Assembly: GCA_030388725.1 (NCBI GenBank)
Contig: CP128858.1
Span: 1 to 59,070 of the forward strand
Direction of reading: 5' to 3'
DNA from: Prodigiosinella aquatilis
Lineage (GTDB): Bacteria; Pseudomonadota; Gammaproteobacteria; Enterobacterales; Enterobacteriaceae
DNA: 59,070 nucleotides
In this document: one piece after another, positions 43,278-51,360 of the stretch
Layout of the letters: each line of letters opens with the position of its first letter
Position numbering within the stretch: position 1 is the first letter of the stretch
The notes under the pieces: generated by a model
The model's input: only the letters and a program-made list of their open reading frames with translations
Told to the model about the DNA's origin: nothing
Database searches by the model: none
Position numbers and translations under genes: made by a program

Positions 43278-43360
43278 CAGTTTCTAAGATATTTCTTATC
43301 ATCCACCGGTAGTAGGCTCACACTCTCATTTCCTGTGTTATTTCAATCAGGCACAAAAAT

Positions 43361-43975
43361 ATGAAAGTAAAAGAGAAGATATACGAACGGCGCGGCCGTC
43401 CGAGAAAATATACGATGGGCGAAGTGCGTTACCGCGTACTCTGGGCGCCTGAAAATCTGCTGCTGGAGTTGCGCATTGCCGCCCGCGTTCGCGGGGTAAG
43501 CATGAATGATGAGGTGGTAGGCCGGTTGATTCAGTCGCTGGATTTCACCCCAAAAAAACCCATTATTAAAACTGAGGAAGGAGAGCGATTATTAGCCCTG
43601 GCCCGTTTGTTTGATGAGTTTATTCAGGCGCATCTGGATATGCTGCGGGAAAAATATGCCCAGGAAGCAACGGTGGTGGATGATAAACGGCAGTTTGTGG
43701 CCGGTAAAATGCGCCGCTTCAGCAGCAGTTTCCCGGTTAATTTAAAAAAGGACATGGAAATCAGCGCGCGGTTTAATCAGCGCAGTATGAATCAGGAAAT
43801 CGTTCAGCGCCTGTTAGGGTCACTCAATTATTTCACTGAGCAGCAGTTGCCCGAAAATGAGGAAATAAAACGACTGCGTTCGCTGGCGATGCTGTTCGAT
43901 GAATTCATTGTGTCGAAGGTGGCGGTGGCGGAGAACCCGTTAACGAATAAGGAAAATAACGAATCGGGATCTTAG
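43361..43975 (+). CDS. traY: Tandem ribbon-helix-helix DNA-binding protein, TraY-like
   Basis: A 204-aa protein made of two repeats. Each has a ribbon-helix-helix (YRVLWAPENLLLELRIAARV; FSSSFPVNLKKDMEISARFN then SMNQEIVQRLLG) followed by a shared helix (RLLALARLFDEFI; RLRSLAMLFDEFI). F TraY is also a fused tandem RHH protein that binds oriT and the traY promoter. Here the gene is divergent from traA and convergent with traM, unlike F. CAATCAGGCAC, the core of the oriT array, lies at 43344-43354 just before the start, suggesting autoregulation by this protein or TraM. Confidence 0.75.
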   Translation: MKVKEKIYERRGRPRKYTMGEVRYRVLWAPENLLLELRIAARVRGVSMNDEVVGRLIQSLDFTPKKPIIKTEEGERLLALARLFDEFIQAHLDMLREKYAQEATVVDDKRQFVAGKMRRFSSSFPVNLKKDMEISARFNQRSMNQEIVQRLLGSLNYFTEQQLPENEEIKRLRSLAMLFDEFIVSKVAVAENPLTNKENNESGS

Positions 43976-44018
43976 TTATCCCGATAAGATATGCCGGGCA
44001 GCCAGCCCGGCATAAACT

Positions 44019-44408
44019 TCACTCTTCTGCGATAAAATGTTTTGATTCCAACATGTCTTCGGCGGCGCTCATGCCGGAGAGGTTTCTGTCGAGCAGTTCC
44101 TCCAGTTTTTCATTCCCGCTCTCACCGCGCAGCTGCAAATACATTTCTGACATCATGGCCATCATAATGCTGATACCCTCACGGCTGCCGGAAACTTTCC
44201 GTATTAAATCCCGGTTAAACCCTTCCTGGTCAAAGCTATTTCCTTCTCCCTGGTGTTTTTTCACCATCAGCCCGATGTTAACCAGTTCATTGACCACGGA
44301 GGAAAAGTTCACCTCGCCGTGCGTGGCACCGTTTTGCAACTCAATCTGCACCAGCTCCAGCACTTCCCTTTCGGTTTTTTCTTTGAAATAAATATTGCGT
44401 CTGGCCAT
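44019..44408 (-). CDS. traM: TraM relaxosome/oriT-binding protein
   Basis: 129 aa from ATG at 44406-44408 (AGGAAAAAGAG upstream). The longer frame reads through a region without a ribosome site. The N-terminal RHH part is ARRNIYFKEKTEREVLELVQ, then HGEVNFSSVVNELVNIGLMV. The C-terminal tetramerisation helices are FDQEGFNRDLIRKVSGSREG and the acidic end SKHFIAEE. TraM binds sites next to oriT and contacts the TraD tail. Several periodic repeats lie directly upstream. Confidence 0.85.
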   Translation of the reverse strand: MARRNIYFKEKTEREVLELVQIELQNGATHGEVNFSSVVNELVNIGLMVKKHQGEGNSFDQEGFNRDLIRKVSGSREGISIMMAMMSEMYLQLRGESGNEKLEELLDRNLSGMSAAEDMLESKHFIAEE

Positions 44409-44920
44409 CTCTTTTTCCTGTGTGTCCGGCAGTGTTTTATTGCCGGTGATGTTCGCGTTATTTCCCGAGGTATTAGGCAACCGCATGGGTGAGATAAAGC
44501 GAAAAGTGTTATTCTGTTGATGGCGATTATTCTGCCGAAACTCAGTGTGTGTCAATACGGCACTGCAAATTAACCTCGTCCGTTTTGGTTGGGGTATGTT
44601 AATCCGGCACTGTGGGAGAATTTCATGTGTGTCAATCAGGCACTACATGCCGCTTTGGGGTGTGTTAATCCAGCACTACACGGTATTTTGATGTGTGTTA
44701 ATCAGGCACTATGCCGTAAATAAGAGTGTGTGGATTAAGCACCACACACCATTGTTAACTATTTAATTTATTGATATTTAACAAAACACACCATTACCAC
44801 ACCATATAGTGCTGGTTAGGGTGCCGGATTGACACACTATCAGGCACTGTAAGAACACACAATACGGCACCTCACTAACACACCATTCAGCACTGCAAAG
44901 TGTACTAATTAGCACACACT
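44409..44920. repeat. oriT-side binding-site arrays (33-bp and 23-bp periods)
   Basis: Array 1, consensus TGTGTYAATCMGGCACT: 44548-44564, then 44595, 44628, 44661, 44694 and 44727 (each 17 bp), the last five exactly 33 bp apart, with the sixth diverged. Array 2: an inverted copy at 44820-44836, then ACACACYATNCRGCACY at 44832, 44855 and 44878, exactly 23 bp apart. A near-palindrome TGTACTAATTAGCACA lies at 44901-44916. The arrays lie between traM and nic, where F has TraM (sbm), TraY and IHF sites. The same core occurs before the traY-like gene. Confidence 0.8.
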
Positions 44921-44985
44921 TTCCGGTATACTTGTAAAATTACATTAAAAATCACGGTTAAGCTAATGAATTACAACAATAAAAC

Positions 44986-45016
44986 CGCAAGATGAAATCT
45001 TGCGTGGGGTGTGATG
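44986..45016 (+). other. oriT: oriT nic region
   Basis: An 8-bp inverted repeat with 3-nt loop (CGCAAGAT-GAA-ATCTTGCG, 44986-45004) runs straight into TTGCGTGGGGTGTGATG (45000-45016). F has TTGCGTGGGGTGT^GGTG, so the predicted cut is between T45012 and G45013 on the plus strand. The 5' end points right, making 45.0-59 kb the leading region and putting the tra genes last, as in F. The relaxase contacts the GCGTGGGGTGT part, which is unchanged. Confidence 0.88.
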
Positions 45017-45214
45017 TAAGTTGTAAGAAAAAGCGGCCTGGTGAAATATCCCTATTCTGTTGATTTATTTAATTCCGTGGTGACATCAGAAGGCGTTCGC
45101 AGAGCGCCCTGTGCGCGTCTGTAACTAATTATCTTGCATCGGGAAAGGTGAAAGCGTATTTTCGCCAGAAATCACGCCGCGCTTATCCGGCGCATTCCTG
45201 GGGAATATAAAATA

Positions 45215-45754
45215 ATGAAGTGGTGTGCTCTGCTCACGCTGGCGGCGGTTTTTTCCGCCCAGGCCAGCCCGGAAATGTGTTTTAACAAGGCGGGACGCGA
45301 TTACGGTATTGATCCGCTTTTACTGACCGCAATTTCAATAAAAGAATCGCGGCTCAGAATGGACGCCATTAATGACCGTAACCGTAATAAAACAGAAGAT
45401 GTCTGCGGCATGCAGGTTAACAGTTCACATTATGCGGCGCTGCGAAAATTTGATATTACCCGTGAACGGTTACTGAAAGAACCCTGTACCTGTATTTACA
45501 CCGGCGCCTGGGTACTCGCGCACAATTTCCGGGCTTACGGTAAAAACTGGGACAGTGTCGGGATGTATAACACCGGTCCATCACCGAAGCTCATCGTACA
45601 GCGACGGGCATACGCAACCGCTATTAAAAATATATATCGCATCCTGCTGGCCACGCAAATGATTCAAAATAAACAAATCATCCAGCGTGGCGAAAATCCG
45701 CTTCTGGCCAGGTCAACGGCATCAAACAATACAGATAAAAAAGCAAACAATTAA
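45215..45754 (+). CDS. Orf169-type lytic transglycosylase
   Basis: A 179-aa protein with signal peptide MKWCALLTLAAVFSAQA. The SLT domain has catalytic Glu44 in LLTAISIKESRLRMDA, then CGMQVNSSHYAALRKFD and YTGAWVLAHNFRAYGKNWDS. It is the counterpart of F orf169 (gene X), which opens peptidoglycan for the transfer apparatus and is likewise the first gene beyond oriT. The C-terminus is variable and polar. Confidence 0.88.
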   Translation: MKWCALLTLAAVFSAQASPEMCFNKAGRDYGIDPLLLTAISIKESRLRMDAINDRNRNKTEDVCGMQVNSSHYAALRKFDITRERLLKEPCTCIYTGAWVLAHNFRAYGKNWDSVGMYNTGPSPKLIVQRRAYATAIKNIYRILLATQMIQNKQIIQRGENPLLARSTASNNTDKKANN

Positions 45755-45884
45755 TAATGTAACCACGAGGCGTGCTTATACGTTTTCTGATTTTATGGCA
45801 CGGGAATGGAAATACTTCTGGGCGAGTATCGGGTAATGATGGGAAATATCCGGCGCTTTTCGATTGCGCCGGAGTGATAAAAAG

Positions 45885-46184
45885 CTACCAATCAAAAACA
45901 TCGTGACCGTCGAGTGTTTCAGCGTCAGGATCAAAACAAATCATCCCGATTTGATGTTGTTCGCGCATACAAAACACCAACTTTCTCACGGGTTTTGAAA
46001 TGCCCATCTCTTTTAATTTCAATACCGGATACTGGTATTCACGCAGCATTAAAATATAACCATAGCCGGTGTCAAATACCCAGGGGAATTTTTCACAGAC
46101 GTATTGCGATAAGATTTCGCCATCGCTCGCCATTATATGCCGCATACTGCATGTCATACCGTTAATCTTTTCCATCTTCTCCAC
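45885..46184 (-). CDS. Leading-region protein, DUF5983-like
   Basis: A 99-aa protein. The segment FPWVFDTGYGYILMLREYQY followed by KEMGISKPVRKLV and the end DAETLDGHDVFDW resembles the DUF5983 family of plasmid leading regions, as far as I recall it. No catalytic motif is seen. It lies downstream of the DUF932 gene in the same direction, so it should be expressed on entry into a recipient together with it. Confidence 0.5.
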   Translation of the reverse strand: MEKMEKINGMTCSMRHIMASDGEILSQYVCEKFPWVFDTGYGYILMLREYQYPVLKLKEMGISKPVRKLVFCMREQHQIGMICFDPDAETLDGHDVFDW

Positions 46185-46232
46185 CTTATACAGAGGGAGA
46201 GTAAACGCTCTCCCTATTTAAACAGCAGACTC

Positions 46233-47057
46233 TTATACCTTCATTTTTTTAAACTGTTCGGCAATCATCCACAGCGCCCGGTTTAATTTCACGTCGCCGT
46301 CAATCCCGTTAACCGCCCGCGTCGTGGTGCGTTTTCCTTTTTCGCTGCGGCCGGTTAATCCCCCCTTAATCATATTTTCCTGCACCCGCTGAAAGGTCAC
46401 CCACAAATCATTCTGACAGTCTTCGCGGCGGCGCGGCATTAATACACTCGCCGGAGTCACGGGGATTTTTTTATCCTCTTCCCCGTAGCGATACATGAGC
46501 GCCGCCTGGGCGAACAGGTCTTGTTCGTCACGGTTGAGGGGAATGTCTTTCATGATATTCATGTGCTCATCGACCTTGTCAAAGATGCCGAGCACCTCAT
46601 ACGCTCCCTCGATAACCTGCCCGGTCACATCGCCTTTGTGCGGAACCCTGACTTCGCCAAAGTCCTCACCGCACACCATGCCGTTCGCGCATACAAATCT
46701 GAAAATGCCGGGCAACATCTGATAACTGCTGCTGCCGTCGTGTGAATTAAGCAGGATAATTTCCGGCACTTCGCTGCTGGTGATCTGCTGCTCGCGGCGC
46801 AGCCGCAGCATGTGTTTGGTGTGGCCTTTCCGGGCTTCATCCCGCACGCGTGTCTGACAGGCAAAGAACGGCTGAAAGCCTTCTTTTCGCAGGCTGTCGA
46901 GCAGCTGGATGGTCGGAATATAGGTATAACGCTTACTGCGGGAGCCGTGTTTTTCTTCAGAAAACACGCTCGGGACGACGCTGGCCAGCTCGTCATTGGT
47001 TAGCGGGCGGTCACGGCGGATCTGATTTTTGGCACCAAAGCGGGACGCTAAACGCAT
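46233..47057 (-). CDS. DUF932 leading-region protein
   Basis: About 274 aa from ATG at 47055-47057 (GAGGATAATATT upstream). The DUF932 pattern is MRLASRFGAKNQIRRDRPLT, RYTYIPTIQLLDSLRKEGFQ, HTKHMLRLRREQQI, PEIILLNSHDGSSSYQMLPG and RAVNGIDGDVKLNRALW. It is very common in IncF-type leading regions. Biochemical function is unknown; a role in protecting or establishing incoming plasmid DNA is often suspected. Confidence 0.85.
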   Translation of the reverse strand: MRLASRFGAKNQIRRDRPLTNDELASVVPSVFSEEKHGSRSKRYTYIPTIQLLDSLRKEGFQPFFACQTRVRDEARKGHTKHMLRLRREQQITSSEVPEIILLNSHDGSSSYQMLPGIFRFVCANGMVCGEDFGEVRVPHKGDVTGQVIEGAYEVLGIFDKVDEHMNIMKDIPLNRDEQDLFAQAALMYRYGEEDKKIPVTPASVLMPRRREDCQNDLWVTFQRVQENMIKGGLTGRSEKGKRTTTRAVNGIDGDVKLNRALWMIAEQFKKMKV

Positions 47058-47139
47058 AATATTATCCTCGATGTTGATCATGTTGTTGGGTCAGGTGTGA
47101 TTCATGAAAAGCGCGCCGGGCAGTTGACGTTCACCGACG

Positions 47140-47508
47140 CTATTCCTCTTCAAACAGTTCATTGCGCAGGTCGCAGTAGGCGTTTGCCGTGCGGACAACT
47201 TCCTCGTCCGTGAGCGTCAGACCTTTCTTTTCCGCCGCCTGCAAAAACACCGCCTGGTCTTTTTCCGGCAGGCGTTTCAGGTGCGCGACGACGCTGGAAG
47301 TCAGGGTGTACTCGTAAATTTCGGCATGTTGGCCGCAGGTGTTGCCTGCATAAATTTCCAGCCGGGAAATCACCACGTCCGCGCGGATCACATCGAACGG
47401 ATGGGAAGACGAAATGTCAGTAATAAAGCCGTCCATGCGCAGGGTCGTGGTTTTTCCACATCTTTCGGAAGATTCAGGAGCGGCGGTCTTGACGTTTTGT
47501 GTGTGCAT
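47140..47508 (-). CDS. Leading-region protein, paralogue of 50272, with duplicated 5' end
   Basis: A 122-aa protein. The first 49 residues (MHTQNVKTAAPESSERCGKT through DVIRADVVISRLE) are the same as in the product of 50272-50643. After that the two are only related (EIYE, LKRLP/LSRLP, A..(R/K)KG(L/I)TLT). The identical part belongs to the 627-bp repeat that also covers the upstream region. It is the first gene behind repeat copy A. Function unknown. Confidence 0.7.
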   Translation of the reverse strand: MHTQNVKTAAPESSERCGKTTTLRMDGFITDISSSHPFDVIRADVVISRLEIYAGNTCGQHAEIYEYTLTSSVVAHLKRLPEKDQAVFLQAAEKKGLTLTDEEVVRTANAYCDLRNELFEEE

Positions 47509-47989
47509 TCTTCAGGTCCCCTTCAGGTTAAATGTCATCTCTCGGTGAGTTCTTTCGCGGCAAAGGGCAACGGAGTACCGGCGCAGGCTGACAACAAGGG
47601 GCGGAGACAAAAGTTTTTTGAGGTACGAGGAAAAGTTTTGTCGGAGTTTATTTACCCCTTGGGGGAAGACCAGGCGGTGCTACGTTAAGCCCGCGCGAAA
47701 GGGCTTACCGCGAGATGGATAACCGCAACCGGCAGAATGCACACACCCGACGACGAGGAACGAGGCGGCGACCTCAGCGGCCGGTTTACCGGCCAGTGTC
47801 CGTGCGGCGGCGAAGCCGGCTGCGGGGGTTGACCTGGCCGTTGCCATCAGACCCTGGCCGTTGCCATCAGACCCTAGCCGTAGGCCGTAACCCCTGCGGG
47901 GTTACGCGGAGATTACCGGCTTGCCGGTTAGCGCAGTCGGGCTCGACGACCGGCCGCAGGTCGGGAGCCGAAGGGGGCCAAGCCCTGGG
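47363..47989 (-). promoter_or_regulatory. Repeat copy A: candidate single-stranded (Frpo/ssi-like) promoter block
   Basis: 627 bp repeated at 50498-51124 (offset 3135, no length difference, only a few mismatches). It covers the first codons of the gene at 47508 and about 480 bp upstream. That upstream part is packed with hairpins (GTAACCCC-TGC-GGGGTTAC at 47887-47905; ACCGGC-TT-GCCGGT at 47915-47928) and a 20-bp tandem repeat (about 47833-47880). F has two Frpo elements in its leading region that fold as single strands and drive early transcription. Orientation and place fit. Confidence 0.6.
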
Positions 47990-48149
47990 GGTGATTTATC
48001 CTGGGAGAAATGGCCAGGAGAATGTCGGAAAGAATGCGCACAGAAAAAATGACGCGCAGCAGCTGCACGACGAAGAAGAGCGAAAGCCTGGAGAGAAAGA
48101 GAACGACGGGAAAGCAGGAGACAAGCCCCCGGAACAGAACGGAGAGAAA

Positions 48150-48166
48150 GGGCGGCGCAGCCGCCC
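48150..48166. repeat. GC hairpin in purine-rich spacer, copy A side
   Basis: GGGCGGC-GCA-GCCGCCC in a strongly purine-rich 250-bp stretch (47990-48249) between repeat A and the end of the DUF4942 gene. The same hairpin occurs at 51247-51265 after repeat B, so it belongs to a larger duplicated module. It may terminate the leftward transcript ending at 48250. No gene is seen in the stretch. Confidence 0.45.
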
Positions 48167-48249
48167 CCTCACTCTGCATTGGGCAGGCGGCACGCCTGCG
48201 GGCGGTGTTTCGGCGCGAATGGCAGGGTTTCCCCTGCCTAAATGCAGAC

Positions 48250-49110
48250 TTACACGCAGGATGGCAACATATCCGGAAAATGACGGGCAACAATATCGTT
48301 TATACGGTCTACAAGTTCAGGCCGTTTAAAGGTGATATGCGCCGTTCCCTTCATGTAATAGCGCATCAAGAAATATTCCGCCTCGTAAACCGCACCGGAA
48401 AAACCCTCCCGCTCGAAATACTCCCCGAATTTTGCCCCCTCAGACACGCGGTGATCGGGCACGTTGCGCCCTTCTAGCAGATAGAATACTTTGGTCAGGT
48501 CATCAAGCATTGACCGCCCAGGCGTACCGAGATAATTGCGGCCGCTGCTGTAACTCTCCATCAGGCGGGAAACGATGATTTTTTTGCCAAACCGGCACGG
48601 GCTGTTCGTTTTGTAATCCCACGACAGCGATTTAAACAGGTCGATCACGCCCTGCTCAAAGGTATCATTTTTACTCGCATGAAGCTGGTTAAACGTGGCC
48701 AGTACCGTATCGAGCGTAATTTCTGGCATATTTTCACCCGATACCTGCCTGTCCCATTGATCGCGCTGCCGGGTGCTCATCAGGGTATACATGCCCGTTT
48801 CAAGCATCAGCCTGTGCCAGATTTTGCCGTCGATCGTTTTCCTGATCGCCTCCTGCGCCCGCTGCGGCTGGCTTTCCCAGTTAATGGCATCTTTCACGCA
48901 GATGTCATAGCCATAAAGGGATTTGACATTACAGGCATCCAGAAACAATCGGCGGGCAGAACTGAGCAACGCCAGCGCCTCGGTAAACTGCTTAAGGCCG
49001 CTTTCACGCAGGGCAATAATGCGGTCAATCGCCACGGACGGGATCACCTCCCCTGCGCGCTGCCCGTCGATATCAAGATGATTTAACGCTGTAGGCTGTT
49101 CGATCAACAT
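48250..49110 (-). CDS. DUF4942-family leading-region protein
   Basis: A 286-aa protein. The pattern includes LFKSLSWDYKTNSPCRFGKK, SYSSGRNYLGTPGRSMLDDL and EGAKFGEYFEREGFSGAVYE, with a C-terminal YYMKGTAHITFKRPELVDRI, as in DUF4942 proteins; in phages and plasmids this domain is sometimes fused to methyltransferases. Here it stands alone. It overlaps the DUF3085 gene. Function unknown. Confidence 0.72.
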   Translation of the reverse strand: MLIEQPTALNHLDIDGQRAGEVIPSVAIDRIIALRESGLKQFTEALALLSSARRLFLDACNVKSLYGYDICVKDAINWESQPQRAQEAIRKTIDGKIWHRLMLETGMYTLMSTRQRDQWDRQVSGENMPEITLDTVLATFNQLHASKNDTFEQGVIDLFKSLSWDYKTNSPCRFGKKIIVSRLMESYSSGRNYLGTPGRSMLDDLTKVFYLLEGRNVPDHRVSEGAKFGEYFEREGFSGAVYEAEYFLMRYYMKGTAHITFKRPELVDRINDIVARHFPDMLPSCV

Positions 49111-49481
49111 GCTTTTCCCTCCGCTTCGCGCACCGCCGCCATCAGTGAAAATTCTCCGCCATCAATGCACACCGTCAGATCTGCGACAAATTCAGTCAGC
49201 AGTTTTAGCATCTCAGGTTCAACGGTCAGCGCTTCCAAAATTGGCCCCTCAATGCCGGTTGCTTCGTCCATTGCGACAAACAACTCGCCGATATCATCCC
49301 AATGCTCGAGATCAAACCCTTCGGCATACGCAATGGTGCGCTTTGCCCCCACGTAAGACGGGTTTTCAGCGGTAAAAAAAATGCCTTCCTCGCCGACCAG
49401 CAGCAAGGCGCCGCCGTTAGTTTTCACATCCATCATGACCGGCTTCAGCGTTTCCGCCTTGAATAACAATGTGTTCGCCAT
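49104..49481 (-). CDS. DUF3085-family leading-region protein
   Basis: A 125-aa acidic protein. GGALLLVGEEGIFFTAENPS, then AYAEGFDLEHWDDIGELF, is the DUF3085 pattern as I recall it. It ends within the start of the DUF4942 gene, so both are translated together. Function unknown. Confidence 0.65.
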   Translation of the reverse strand: MANTLLFKAETLKPVMMDVKTNGGALLLVGEEGIFFTAENPSYVGAKRTIAYAEGFDLEHWDDIGELFVAMDEATGIEGPILEALTVEPEMLKLLTEFVADLTVCIDGGEFSLMAAVREAEGKAC

Positions 49482-49533
49482 ATCTTAAACCTTCAATGTC
49501 TTAGAATTGCCGCCCCGCAGGGCGGCAAAGGGA

Positions 49534-49779
49534 TCAGGCGTAAGCCCGTTTCAGTTCCAGCGTGCGCAGCACCTGACCGAGTTCACTGCCCCGCATGGCG
49601 GGCACCCTGACGGACTGGCGTTTGCGCTGACATTTGGCGATATGACGTCCCAGCGCCTTAAACGGCACGGCGATGTCCTGACTTTTCAACTGTTCCCGCA
49701 CAATGCGCGGGTGTTTTTTTGCCGTCTCAGACTTTACAAACGGCGCGGGGGATGCAATTATCTGCGGGTCGATATTCAT
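49534..49779 (-). CDS. Small basic hypothetical protein
   Basis: An 81-aa protein, lysine/arginine-rich (ALGRHIAKCQRKRQSVRVP), with no membrane segment. It lies in the leftward leading-region operon between the 118-aa gene and DUF3085. It could bind nucleic acid; not recognised. Confidence 0.5.
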   Translation of the reverse strand: MNIDPQIIASPAPFVKSETAKKHPRIVREQLKSQDIAVPFKALGRHIAKCQRKRQSVRVPAMRGSELGQVLRTLELKRAYA

Positions 49780-49867
49780 AGCATTAACTCCAATCGAGTA
49801 TTGATAGCCGGTCAGACCTTCCTAGGGGAACAACCGGCACGAGAGAGCAGACGAAAGTCTGCTTTTT

Positions 49868-50224
49868 TCATTTCTGCGATACGGTTTCTTTGCTTAACAC
49901 CTCCTTAATACGTCGCACTATTTCGGCATGGCTCAGGGTGCATTCATCGCATAGCTGGAAATACCGACCTTCCACTTTCGCGTAAATGTCCGTCACGCTG
50001 CCGCACATCATTTCGGCAAACTTGAATGATTCGCTGTCCCGCCCGCCTTGCCAGTCCATCGGCGGTAACGTCCCCAGCACGTCCATATATCTGTGCAGGT
50101 CGATTTCCACCGGCGCGGTCACATAAGATTTTGCCCGCACCTCCCAGTAAGCGGCCTCCGCGCCTGCGCTCCATTCGAACCGGTTTTTACTCGCGTCTCC
50201 GGTGGAAATATCGGGTGTGTACAT
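49868..50224 (-). CDS. Hypothetical leading-region protein
   Basis: 118 aa from ATG at 50222-50224 with GAGGAG upstream; the longer frame is an out-of-frame reading of the previous gene. It has VEIDLHRYMDVLGTLPPMDW and a C-terminal half with paired Cys (FQLCDECTLSHAEIVRRIKE). Not recognised. Confidence 0.55.
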   Translation of the reverse strand: MYTPDISTGDASKNRFEWSAGAEAAYWEVRAKSYVTAPVEIDLHRYMDVLGTLPPMDWQGGRDSESFKFAEMMCGSVTDIYAKVEGRYFQLCDECTLSHAEIVRRIKEVLSKETVSQK

Positions 50225-50271
50225 GGTGTTTCTCCTCGGTGTTGACGGCGGGACAATCCCGCCGCCGTCTG

Positions 50272-50643
50272 TTATTCCTGCTCTGCCGCAATCTCTGCCA
50301 TTAATTCGCTGTAGGCGTTTTGAGCCTTTTCCTCTGCCGCCCACGTCAGCGTGATCCCTCTGCGGTCTGCCGCGCCGATAAAGACCGGACGGTCTTTCAT
50401 CGGCAGGCGGGAAAGATGATCTAACGCACTGCCGATCAGGCGGGATTCGTAAATCTCGTAATGCAACCCGCACCCAGCATGAGCCTGCTTTTCAAGGCGG
50501 GAAATCACCACGTCCGCGCGGATCACATCGAACGGATGGGAAGACGAAATGTCAGTAATAAAGCCGTCCATGCGCAGGGTCGTGGTTTTTCCACATCTTT
50601 CGGAAGATTCAGGAGCGGCGGTCTTGACGTTTTGTGTGTGCAT
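50272..50643 (-). CDS. Leading-region protein, paralogue of 47140, with duplicated 5' end
   Basis: A 123-aa protein, identical to the 47140-47508 product over its first 49 residues and diverged but related after that (HYEIYESRLIG, LSRLPMKDRPVF, RRGITLT). It is the first gene behind repeat copy B and heads the 118-aa, 81-aa, DUF3085 and DUF4942 genes. Function unknown. Confidence 0.7.
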   Translation of the reverse strand: MHTQNVKTAAPESSERCGKTTTLRMDGFITDISSSHPFDVIRADVVISRLEKQAHAGCGLHYEIYESRLIGSALDHLSRLPMKDRPVFIGAADRRGITLTWAAEEKAQNAYSELMAEIAAEQE

Positions 50644-51124
50644 TCTTCAGGTCCCCTTCAGGTTAAATGTCATCTCTCGGTGAGTTCTTTCGCGGCAAAG
50701 GGCAACGGAGTACCGGCGCAGGCTGACAACAAGGGGCGGAGACAAAAGTTTTTTGAGGTACGAGGAAAAGTTTTGTCGGAGTTTATTTACCCCTTGGGGG
50801 AAGACCAGGCGGTGCTACGTTAAGCCCGCGCGAAAGGGCTTACCGCGAGATGGATAACCGCAACCGGCAGAATGCACACACCCGACGACGAGGAACGAGG
50901 CGGCGACCTCAGCGGCCGGTTTACCGGCCAGTGTCCGTGCGGCGGCGAAGCCGGCTGCGGGGGTTGACCTAGCCGTTGCCATCAGACCCTGGCCGTTGCC
51001 ATCAGACCCTAGCCGTAGGCCGTAACCCCTGCGGGGTTACGCGGAGATTACCGGCTTGCCGGTTAGCGCAGTCGGGCTCGACGACCGGCCGCAGGTCGGG
51101 AGCCGAAGGGGGCCATGCCCTGGG
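50498..51124 (-). promoter_or_regulatory. Repeat copy B: candidate single-stranded (Frpo/ssi-like) promoter block
   Basis: Second copy of the 627-bp block at 47363-47989, with the same hairpins (51022-51040, 51050-51063) and tandem unit (about 50968-51015). It is followed by a purine-rich spacer and the hairpin GGGGCGGC-GCA-GCCGCCCC at 51247-51265. It heads the larger leading operon. The region 50644-51360 shows no gene that I can support. Confidence 0.6.
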
Positions 51125-51360
51125 TGTGGATTTTATTGGGGTAACAGCATCGCCGGCCATCGATGACCAGGAAGAAGAGAAAAAGCCCAGAGAGGAAGAG
51201 ACAGTAAGGGAAGAGAGAGACAAGCCCCGACACATACCGGAGAAGAGGGGCGGCGCAGCCGCCCCCTGTCTCAGGGACTGGCGGGCATAGCCCGCTGGGG
51301 GTTTTAGGGCGCGATGCTAAAAAACCGTATGCTGCAAACCAGCAGGATACGGGGATTTCT

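Noticed and set aside
44548..44743. 33-bp periodic repeats as a CRISPR array
   Set aside because: The repeat is only 17 bp and degenerate, spacers are 16 bp, there are no cas genes, and the place beside oriT fits protein-binding sites.
47715..48477. Plus-strand ORFs in and after repeat copy A (and similar in copy B)
   Set aside because: They run through hairpins and tandem repeats, differ between the two copies after the conserved block, and have Arg/Pro-rich random composition.
50968..51015. Short tandem repeats as a CRISPR array
   Set aside because: Only two units of 20 bp with no spacers and no cas genes; part of a hairpin-rich promoter block.
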